Source: Trissonchulus latispiculum
Lineage: Eukaryota; Nematoda; Enoplea; Enoplida; Ironidae
Reading direction: 5' to 3'
NCBI GenBank assembly: GCA_030248195.1
Contig: JASAND010020306.1
Location: 1-64,000 of the forward strand
Length of the DNA stretch: 64,000 nt
Shown here: positions 58,201 through 64,000 of the stretch, in pieces
How positions within the stretch are numbered: the first letter of the stretch is position 1
Layout of the letters: every line of letters begins with the position of its first letter
Notes under the pieces: model-generated
The model's input: only the letters and a program-made list of their open reading frames with translations
Told to the model about the DNA's origin: nothing
Database searches by the model: none
Program-made: the position numbers and the translations under genes

Positions 58201-58274
58201 AAGTACAAGAGAAGCCTCCAACTTATGGGGGCCCGGAAGATGTTGAAATTAATGAAGACTTTGAAAAGAAATAA
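55212..58274 (+). CDS. BEL/Pao Pol: RT, RNase H, integrase (1020 codons)
   Basis: Long intact frame starting inside RT at an internal Met (VRIVYDASAK precedes it in frame). RT motif A ISDIEKAFLQ (Asp49); motif C YMDN (127-130), where many relatives have YVDD, though BEL/Pao lineages with YVDN are known. RNase H FADASPLACAA (Asp296), then LPRLELMAVL and LFSDSQIALQWI. Integrase zinc domain with His residues in HQEVHHFGAKSTL and CLVCQR. Integrase core D-D-E in TGVDYIGPLQV, FMSDNARYF and GGFYERLVSLVKRALRKTL. C-terminal domain of DUF5641 type (NQFWKLWSSRYLQELRD). The stop (58272-58274) lies inside the 3' LTR. Confidence 0.94.
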   Translation: MRIVYDASAKTPNNGPSLNDLIHVGENYLRNLVGLLLRFRKPKIALISDIEKAFLQVGLQKIDRDSVRFLWLKNPHNPSLEENLQVYRFTRIPFGVVASPYLLGATICYHLDQNPSYLADQIKSNIYMDNVILGASTTQEALEYYHKAKELLAEAAMNLREWCSNDRKFMDSLPQKDKVDDLEVKVLGLQWNREHDTVSPKQVPEFTAQATKRTILCHLAKLFDPLGCFNPVAISGKILLQDLWKSKLGWDEKVPASIEKRWFDISKTICEVSKTKLQRHVPIDPDKACHLVCFADASPLACAAAVDAYQEYSDALPQLLFSKVKVAPLRPSITLPRLELMAVLIGVRITTFVESQLHQSINRKFLFSDSQIALQWISSNKRLEPYLERKIAIIREAGDFKFGHVSSNDNPADLATRVISSKELAKLTNPNGKWYKGPDWLCLHEDSWPVTYYALESSAAVTPKTVATPMLLTTQTQLSAGANPANRCSYLTIDPSKCSSLPQLLRITAYCERFIARCKQLPIPSEVSITTKEMKQARRQWIISAQQAFSNQKILIERKRVDQLIKQLDLFLSNGILRCGGRLANAPITYEEKFPILLPKDGHVTRLFIQEAHQEVHHFGAKSTLSRLRKNYWIPQGLSQVKKVIRSCLVCQRAEGGPLKPQRMAPLPKERLSKAPAFTYTGVDYIGPLQVRPNKGGQLAKRWVCIFTCFTTRAVHLELVQNCTAESALNAVKRFVARRGTPTIFMSDNARYFQSVSERLSYIWEISLPNSTKEKFESFFASRHITWRFIPEASPWYGGFYERLVSLVKRALRKTLWKTTVADETLHTVLCEVEATINCRPLLQLTGGYKDLNTLSPADFIAPSTRLNLPPSTEDLEDADYREIPQDKAKYYMIANYSKIQRRLNQFWKLWSSRYLQELRDVSASHFKKTKGERSWEPVVNGVYLLKEQSPRNSWKMVKIIDILPSTDGLPRYAKVQFSNGKISRRATKELIPLESEVQEKPPTYGGPEDVEINEDFEKK

Positions 58275-58469
58275 AGCTATTGAAGATTTCCTCCTTTACC
58301 AGAATGAAACTATATATATAAATCCGTAATGATAGAATACTACATATATGTCAGGTTTTTCAACTGCCTTTTCAACTGTGAATTGAAGTCTAAAGCCAAA
58401 TGTCTTATCTATGTTCAATCTACAATATCCTAAGATTAATCTAGCCATACTATCCCTATATTTCCAATA
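58241..58469 (+). repeat. BEL/Pao 3' LTR
   Basis: 229 bp, start overlapping the last 11 codons and the stop of Pol, end TTTCCAATA, followed by duplication ATAGA. Confidence 0.92.
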
Positions 58470-58768
58470 ATAGACCCCGACCCCCCGTTTGGACCCCGTA
58501 CATGTATAGGGGCGGGGTTAAGGGGGGTCTGATTTGTGGGGGGTGTCAGCCGATAGCGTGCAGAGGATGTAGCGAGCTCATAATACATAGCGTATGACGC
58601 TTGTCATACTCTTATGTATTATGTACTCTTGGTATTATGTACTCTTGCTACTAGTGATTGCTGTTTAACATACCCATTTTTCCATGCGTAGGCCAAGGTA
58701 TAATACACTTCTGTTTTTTAAAATTGCAGTTCTGATTACTGCATTCGAGTGCTAATTTTCCGGTTTGT

Positions 58769-59010
58769 GCCGGGATGGCAGAGTGCTCAAAGGTTTCAAC
58801 TTTTCATCCAATGATTAATGGTTCGATCACCGTGATCACAAAGCTTTTTCTAATCTGCCACTGCAGTGGGATTTTATAAGGAGTCGGTGTTCCGTCATGC
58901 CAAATGAAGTGCTGTCGAGCTGTCACTCTTGGTTTCGAGTTGTGATTTCGGAGATAAGCCGGACACTCTAACGTTGTGACGGACTCAATTCTCTTAGGTG
59001 GCAGCAATAA
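58769..59010 (+). mobile_element. tRNA-derived SINE (Ser/Leu-like head)
   Basis: Head GCCGGGATGGCAGAGTGCTC has an RNA polymerase III A box (TGGCAGAGTGC, 58776-58786), and GGTTCGATCAC (58820-58830) is a B box 34 bases on. The head resembles class II tRNAs (Ser or Leu). The body (58845-59010) has no ORF. The 3' limit is uncertain; the MITE at 59017 may have split it. No intact cloverleaf can be drawn with confidence, so I do not call a tRNA gene. Confidence 0.6.
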
Positions 59011-59016
59011 CTTTAT

Positions 59017-59340
59017 CAAGAGTACATAGTACATAAGAGCTGGCATACTCTATGTATTTTCTGCTTCACACATCCTCTGCACGCTAACGGCTGACCCCAG
59101 CCCCCGAAAATTGGACCCAGTGGGTTACTCTTACTCGCTCTATGATTGAGTGCTAAAGCTCGAAAGCACAAGCACTCCGTGCGTGAGTTTTGCGTATGTT
59201 TCGAGCTTTAGCGGGAAATTTCTTTTAAGTGAAGGGTCCAATTTGCGGGAGGAGTCAGACGTTAGCGTGCAGAGGTTGTGTCACGCTTATAATACTTAGA
59301 GTATGCCAGCTAACATACTCTTATATATTATGTACTCTTG
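59017..59340. mobile_element. 324-bp TIR element (CAAGAGTACATAAT family)
   Basis: CAAGAGTACATAGTACATAA at 59017 and complement ending TATGTACTCTTG at 59340; exact 7-bp duplication ACTTTAT at 59010-59016 and 59341-59347. Shortest member of the family. The middle is an inverted AAAGCTCGAAA / TTTCGAGCTTT block, also seen at 53590-53640. Confidence 0.94.
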
Positions 59341-59347
59341 ACTTTAT

Positions 59348-59993
59348 CTAATGGTTGGAAGGTAAGACAGTAAGCTAAGGCTGGGAATTGGGAATCAACC
59401 GTGCCCATGACAGAGTCGGGAAATCATCGCCGTGCATTTATGAATTATGCACCTGCAGTGCAGATCACTGATCACATACACACGTTAGATGATAGGCAAT
59501 GCTATTTTAATTTAGATAATAGACTCTGCTATTTTAATGACTTCTATGCTGCAAAAATAACATTCAGTCTGCATTATTCAAATTACAATTAGAACAGAAT
59601 TAAAATATCACCCTTTACGGTCAAAAATAGGACTTTAAAATAGTATATATTTGGCTCCCAGCTACACTAATAGGCAATTAATCTCTGTTTGGTGTAATCC
59701 ACAGCAAAAGATATCTCAATGAAGGTAATCTCGCATATTTCTTACAGAAATAAGTAATACAATAGCTGAAGTGGCAGCAAAATTAAAATATCATTTATTT
59801 GAAAACAGACTAGATTTATATGTAAATACAATAAGGACATGCATTATTATAAGGCACAGACACTGCTCTTGCTCAACAATCCACACTCGAAATACTTAAG
59901 ATTTATGGAGGTTATACTTTATACTGCATTAAATGGTAACTTGAAAAGTAAATAACAGATTACAGCACAACAAATAGGCCAAGTTCACATTGG
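59348..59993. other. No gene recognised
   Basis: AT-rich intergenic sequence. ORF 59401-59592 (63 codons) has no motif and contains a near-duplicate DDRQCYFN / DNRLCYFN from a short direct repeat. Confidence 0.5.
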
Positions 59994-60693
59994 GGACTTA
60001 GTATGCAACGCGGACAGTTACTACGTTAAACAGTCCACACTTGCTGAGCGACGCTGGACGCTTCAGTATTAATACTGTGCACAAGTATGCAACGCGGACA
60101 GTTACACTAAGACTTTTGTGTAAGGTCAGATAACAGGTTTTGAGGAATTGCATTATTAATGACATTGTTTGCCAGAGCTAAAAATGTCGCCAGTCTATCA
60201 CCAAACTGTCGCCAAAGTGTTCTTGGCATAAAACTTAATCGTGTTAAACTTAAAATACAGGTGTTCTAAAACAAAAGGCTATTAAAATCGCAACCTTTGT
60301 GGGATTTTTAAGGGACTAAATTTTGGCTCCTAAGGGTCGATTATCACACTATCCTCCCAATCTAATAGCGATTTTTGCACTATAAATACTCAAAACAGAA
60401 ATTCTAATCCACATCTGAATCAGTCTAACTGTCAACATGGCAAACAGAGATCCCAGTCTTTTTAAAATTGCTGAGATCTGTCTATGGGTAAATATAGAAA
60501 CGTTAAAACTCCCTCACAAAACCCCAAAAACATAGTAGTGTCCGCAATTCACACTGCCTATATACATCTTAGAGTGAAACTGTCCGCGTTTTTACACTGT
60601 CTACATCTTAATGCGTAACTGTCCGCGTGACCTACTTGTGCAACACATGTAGACAGTTTAAAGTGAGAACCGTCCGCGTTGCATACTAAGTCC
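59994..60693. mobile_element. 700-bp MITE with CGCGGACAGTT subterminal repeats
   Basis: Ends GGACTTAGTATGCAACGCGG and its complement; exact 8-bp duplication CACATTGG at 59986-59993 and 60694-60701. GCGGACAGTT or its complement occurs at about 60010, 60096, 60580, 60613 and 60670, clustered at both ends, as transposase-binding sites often are. No transposase ORF. 8-bp duplication fits hAT. Confidence 0.88.
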
Positions 60694-60701
60694 CACATTG
60701 G

Positions 60702-61068
60702 TGTATTACCACTCACTTGTGTCTTTTATTTTTGCTTAATGTCTTGTATAGGGTGCATGTCTTGTATTAGTGTAAGATTTTGTTTTAAATTAAAACGTAA
60801 GGTAAAATCATAAAGTTTTAGTGAGGACGTCCTACAACATGCCACAAAAGACACAAAACAAATTGATATGACGTTATCGGGAACCATTGTTAAAATTTTC
60901 GGAGGGGTTTACAACATGCTATTGATCAGCTAGCTACACTATAAACAAAATATATATTATATTCACAGCCGTACAAATCAATTTGCCATTGGAATGGTCA
61001 CAGTTAAAAAATTTAAGGCAATAATGCTAATATTAAAATGAAACATTTAAAACTGAGAGACAGCGCAA
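60702..61068 (-). other. Probable 3' flank or UTR of PCYT2
   Basis: Sequence downstream of the PCYT2 stop codon (61069) on the minus strand. AT-rich, no ORF; I cannot point to the polyadenylation site with confidence. Confidence 0.4.
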
Positions 61069-61141
61069 TTACAAGGACTGTTTCTGCTGACACTGCCATT
61101 CGCGCTTTTCTTTCTTCGAATTTCTCAGTTCATACTCAATT
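61069..61141 (-). CDS. PCYT2: PCYT2 last coding exon
   Basis: Encodes IEYELRNSKKEKREWQCQQK, then QSL and the stop TAA (61069-61071). The vertebrate enzyme has LEYEARNQKKEAKE at this place. Acceptor TTTCAG (61142-61147); the first A completes the Arg codon begun by the exon at 61349-61437. The C-terminal tail is shorter than in vertebrates. PCYT2 makes CDP-ethanolamine from CTP and phosphoethanolamine, the rate-limiting step of the Kennedy pathway for phosphatidylethanolamine, in the cytosol. Confidence 0.92.
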
Positions 61142-61347
61142 CTGAAATAAAAACTGATCACTCAAAATGGTCTCTTCGCTAAGAGCGAGTCATTAACAAT
61201 ATGTATTTGCAGCTTTGTGGTTTTATTCTCTGAACTTTCTTCCCTTTACAACTACAATTATCATAGTTATACAGTTAATCACATAAATGAATAAATCCGC
61301 AATCCATTGTTTTGCAGATTCGGTATAGTTCATATAATTTAAGTTTA

Positions 61348-61437
<90 letters not shown>

Positions 61438-61962
61438 CTAAAAAGGTACACAATGTTCTGCTGTGTGAAATGACCCAACGCAAATTGCTTGAGAAACATA
61501 ATATATAGTACAAATTGTGCAACCATTGCACAGTGTAGACCCGCTGAATTAACAGATTTGAACATGTCTGCATTTGTTTTCAGGAATTCTCGATAAGCGG
61601 AGTAGCTCTAGCGCTTTTACCAGGGCTGATGAATCAAGAAGACATAGAGCAAGCCCGAGACTGGACACCGTGGACCCTTCAAGTCAAACCATAACCTGGG
61701 AGAAAGAGGGAGAGGGGAGGTTCAGCTATCAATCATGATTGAAAGTAAAGACTTGGTCTTGCCGCTATCTGCAGTCAACCACCGAGCCATCTGCTGAACT
61801 CTCATATCAGGCTTATCAGACTTTCCTATGCTTATTTTTTACATTGCTCCCTATGCATATTAACTTTTAAAAGAACGTTGTACACGACAAAACCCTGGAA
61901 AAAATTCTTTTTAGTTCTCCTTGATCCAGGCTACAAGGATCTCCACAGATAGAAGCTCTTAC
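61438..61962 (-). other. PCYT2 intron, possible SINE remnant
   Basis: Intron between the exons at 61349 and 61963. About 61565-61800 could be a tRNA-derived SINE on the minus strand (GATGGCTCGGTGGTTGAC resembles an A box), but the B-box candidate is too distant to be convincing. Confidence 0.4.
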
Positions 61963-62028
61963 GGAAAAGGGATCATCGGTGCCTGGATCAGGGACAGTTT
62001 CAGTCCACCCATGACACACTACGTCTAT
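61963..62028 (-). CDS. PCYT2: PCYT2 exon, second catalytic-like domain
   Basis: 22 codons, IDVVCHGWTETVPDPGTDDP then FS. The family has [21 protein letters not shown] here. Acceptor TTTCAG (62029-62034), donor GTAAGA (61957-61962), phase 0 at both ends. Lys of HGKTE is Trp here, a notable substitution in an otherwise conserved loop. Confidence 0.94.
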
Positions 62029-62166
62029 CTGAAATAAAATAGATCACATATCTACAATTATATACAACTAAAACTGCAGCTTACATCCACTTGGTTCTAC
62101 TCCTTCCTTAGTTCTTACCGTTTTTAACTGATGTTAGCTGTCTCTTGCATACATTACCTAATGTCA

Positions 62167-62191
62167 GATATATATATACATATACATATAT

Positions 62192-62252
<61 letters not shown>
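62167..62252. repeat. TA/ATAC microsatellite in PCYT2 intron
   Basis: About 85 bp of alternating TA with a few ATAC interruptions, ending only about 17 bases from the 5' splice site of the exon at 62270-62335. Confidence 0.95.
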
Positions 62253-62253
<1 letters not shown>

Positions 62254-62269
62254 GTATAAGTATAGCTAC

Positions 62270-62335
62270 CTTAAAATGGTCCAATAAATCCGCAGTTAAA
62301 GTGTATGGGGCTCCAATCACAGCTTCTGAGACATA
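62270..62335 (-). CDS. PCYT2: PCYT2 exon, second catalytic-like domain
   Basis: 22 codons, YVSEAVIGAPYTLTADLLDH then FK. The family motif is [22 protein letters not shown]. Acceptor TTTCTAG (62336-62342) and donor GTAGCT (62264-62269); phase 0. The IGAPY motif belongs to the Rossmann-like nucleotidyltransferase fold. Confidence 0.96.
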
Positions 62336-62544
62336 CTAGAAATAATAAAAATTACCCCTTATACACGTCTGTAACTTGTATAACCGAGTAAACAATCTTC
62401 TCCCTAAATACCCAAGTAAACTAATACTATTTCCCCCAAGCTTTATCTTTCTCACAACTTGGCCCGTTTAACTCAAATTTTGTATAGATGCTGCCTAACA
62501 CATTCTAATTGATTGGTAATAAATTTTAAAGTTTTTAAAATACT

Positions 62545-62880
62545 AAATTTTTAAATTTTCCAAGGGTAAAAGAAATTTTTGTCGTCATTCTTGTCTAAAC
62601 ATTGTAAATAGGAGTTTTCTGGGTCGCAGAAAACGAATCTAAAGTCTGTTTTTTCGATTCAGCTTTTTGTTAGTTCACTATGAGCTTACATTTTAAGCTT
62701 ACTACTTTGGCTTCTATGTACTGAACCAACGAAAAGCTGAATCGAAAAACGGACTTAAGATTCGTGTTTCGCGACCCAGAAAACCGCTATGCAATATTTC
62801 AGCAAGATTGATGACAAAAAGTTTTTGGTTCCTCTTGGTCCCCCCTTGGAAAATTAAAAATTAAAAATTTTTAAATTTTT
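62545..62880. mobile_element. 336-bp foldback in PCYT2 intron
   Basis: Left arm (about 62545-62681) and right arm (about 62733-62880) are reverse complements: TTTTCTGGGTCGC.GAAAACG.ATCT versus its complement, and TTCGATTCAGCTTTT versus AAAAGCTGAATCG. No ORF. Target duplication not resolved. Confidence 0.7.
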
Positions 62881-63213
62881 ATTGCCAATTCAATTCAATT
62901 AGATATGTGTTGGGAAGCGTCCAAATAAAATTGGGTTAAATTGATTAAGTTTTGCTAAAACTATCCCCGCAATCGAGGCTGGGGAGTGGGGAGTAAACTG
63001 TTTACTTGATCTTGATTTTCCTGTTTATGTTGTTTTCAACGTGGGAGATCTGTAGTTTATGATTGACGCGCGGTTTACGACAATTATAATTTCATAGAAT
63101 CATGCTGGAATGGTCAACAGTTCAAGAGGGTTTAACTGTTAAATCCAATAGCAATGATTTTACCTACTTTACATAGTTGGAGACATTGGCGGATTAACAG
63201 ATTAAGTATTTAC

Positions 63214-63291
63214 TTTACAGGCTAAAACACTGAGCACCCTTTCATGGAGGTTCATAATAGGAAAGTTCCCCCGTTTCTTGCTGTTCACAAC
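63214..63291 (-). CDS. PCYT2: PCYT2 exon, [10 protein letters not shown]-type motif
   Basis: 26 codons, [20 protein letters not shown] then SVLACK. The family reads [20 protein letters not shown]. Acceptor ATTTAG (63292-63297), donor GTAAAT (63208-63213), phase 0. The LHERVLSVLAC helix is the most recognisable part of the second PCYT2 domain. The next exon (62270) is separated by 878 bp that include the foldback. Confidence 0.96.
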
Positions 63292-63500
63292 CTAAATAAA
63301 AATCGTATATGTAGCCTTTATTTAATTATATTTTGCCTTTGACTGTGAACAAATAGTACTTATTTAATATTATGGATACGTACTTATCATACAAACGTTT
63401 TAAGCTACAACATACTTATACTATGTTAACTTAGAATTCAGAACATTGTGAAGTATTAAAAGTAATAGCGAATCAAAATTAACTACAACGTTTGTTGCAC

Positions 63501-63577
63501 CTGATCTGTATGAATTCCAACTATCAAATAGTCGCCTTCAGCTCGAGCTTGCTCCAGAAAGTCCAAGTGACCAGGAT
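63501..63577 (-). CDS. PCYT2: PCYT2 exon, HxGH signature of second domain
   Basis: Starts with AT, completing a His codon, then PGHLDFLEQARAEGDYLIVG and IHTDQ: this gives the HPGH nucleotide-binding signature of the cytidylyltransferase fold split by the intron (H|PGH). Acceptor CGTTCAG (63578-63584), donor GTGCAAC (63494-63500). Exons upstream (first catalytic domain, DLFH and earlier) are expected at higher coordinates; none is recognisable before 64000. Confidence 0.95.
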
Positions 63578-63584
63578 CTGAACG

Positions 63585-64000
63585 CTTGATGAATTAAGGA
63601 AATTTAAACCGTTCAAATTTTAAAATAAAGTGTACAATTTTTAAATCCATAAGATGGTGAGTATATAAGGGAAGTTGCGCATCAATCAGTGTTGCAAAAT
63701 GATCATCATCCAAATTGCCCCCACCAGATATCGTACCACACGTCTTCCACACTACAGACAGACACACCGATCCGATGGCTGATGCTAATCTTTCATATCG
63801 GGATTAACGATCTTATCTACGCCTATTTCTCTCACAATGTTCATATTAAGTATTTGCATGTTATATTATCCACAACATCGTCGGCAACTTTGTCTAATCC
63901 TACATTGTGCTTCCTTTGATCAACGAATGCTCGACTACGATTAATGTTTAACATTACTCGATGTGTTCCTATAATAACATAAAATCTGCAGACAGAGTCT
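63585..64000 (-). other. PCYT2 intron, nothing recognised
   Basis: No further exon visible. The plus-strand ORF 63689-63919 has no motif. Confidence 0.5.

Larger units (their letters stand above)
52245..58469 (+). mobile_element. BEL/Pao LTR retrotransposon, complete but disabled
   Basis: LTRs 52245-52473 and 58241-58469 (229 bp each, about four differences), duplication ATAGA at 52240-52244 and 58470-58474 (5 bp, as usual for BEL/Pao). A possible primer-binding site, TGGTATCAGGAGCG, lies at 52480. Coding order gag - protease - RT - RNase H - integrase in one former frame. Damage: nonsense at 52691 and 55044, a frameshift between 54660 and 54705, a MITE in gag, and a probable deletion between protease and RT. 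Named from domain order and the DUF1759-type gag. Confidence 0.93.
51988..58647. mobile_element. TIR element (CAAGAGTACATAAT family) hosting a BEL/Pao
   Basis: Ends CAAGAGTACATAATACATAA at 51988 and the complement ending TTATGTACTCTTG at 58647; exact 7-bp duplication CTACTAG at 51981-51987 and 58648-58654. Without the BEL/Pao insertion (52245-58474 including one target copy) it would be about 430 bp, with arms of 90 bp or more (CGCTATCGGCTGACCCCCC / complement). The right end carries the terminal 15 bases twice (about 58617-58631 and 58633-58647). No transposase. Confidence 0.93.

Noticed and set aside
61565..61800. Second tRNA-derived SINE on the minus strand
   Set aside because: An A-box-like word exists but the B-box candidate is about 95 bases away.

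Overview
The window is nuclear DNA of a metazoan, most likely an invertebrate. I cannot name the phylum. Two conserved protein-coding genes sit at its edges, both on the minus strand and both split by introns with GT-AG junctions. Four internal exons of a WDR48 (UAF1)-type WD40 gene lie at 516-4068. Six 3' exons of a PCYT2 (ethanolamine-phosphate cytidylyltransferase)-type gene, including its stop codon, lie at 61069-63577. Nearly everything between them (about 57 kb) is repeats and nested mobile elements.

Layout: 1-4.1 kb, WDR48 exons with a hAT-like insertion in one intron. 4.2-15.3 kb, satellite DNA: about 145-149 bp tandem units, 1.4-1.8 kb macro-units ending in hairpins, a dimeric 149-bp array and a 746-bp foldback. 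15.4-18.7 kb, a hAT-like MITE and a family of repeats with long G/C tracts. 18.7-24.95 kb, a Penelope-like element (PLE) with GIY-YIG at the N-terminus of its reverse-transcriptase ORF and a separate upstream ORF1 resembling L1 ORF1p; it is inserted in a G-tract repeat. 25.0-26.1 kb, two palindromic elements nested in another G-tract repeat. 26.5-33.4 kb, a second, diverged PLE of the same architecture, interrupted by a 2.85-kb terminal-inverted-repeat (TIR) element that itself contains a 1.6-kb palindrome. 39.1-40.8 kb, a decayed Polinton/Maverick-like protein-primed DNA polymerase B. 41.5-42.3 kb, a hAT-like MITE. 43.4-43.9 kb, a PLE RT scrap. 44.1-50.0 kb, an LTR element with gag and an envelope-like gene but no pol, joined to a rearranged partial second copy. 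52.0-58.6 kb, a BEL/Pao retrotransposon inside a TIR element and itself carrying another member of that TIR family. 58.7-60.7 kb, a tRNA-derived SINE and two MITEs. 61.1-63.6 kb, PCYT2.

The most notable observations are: (1) the two-ORF PLE seen twice with the same ORF1/ORF2 order and with matching 3' splice sites before both ORFs; (2) one TIR family with 7-bp target duplications, present four times, that moved both before and after the BEL insertion; (3) nested insertions that can be dated relative to each other because empty-site paralogues and exact target duplications are in the same window; (4) the pol-less gag/env LTR element with almost identical LTRs. All mobile-element ORFs seen here carry frameshifts, nonsense codons or insertions. 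No database search was possible, so family names rest on motif recognition and structure.
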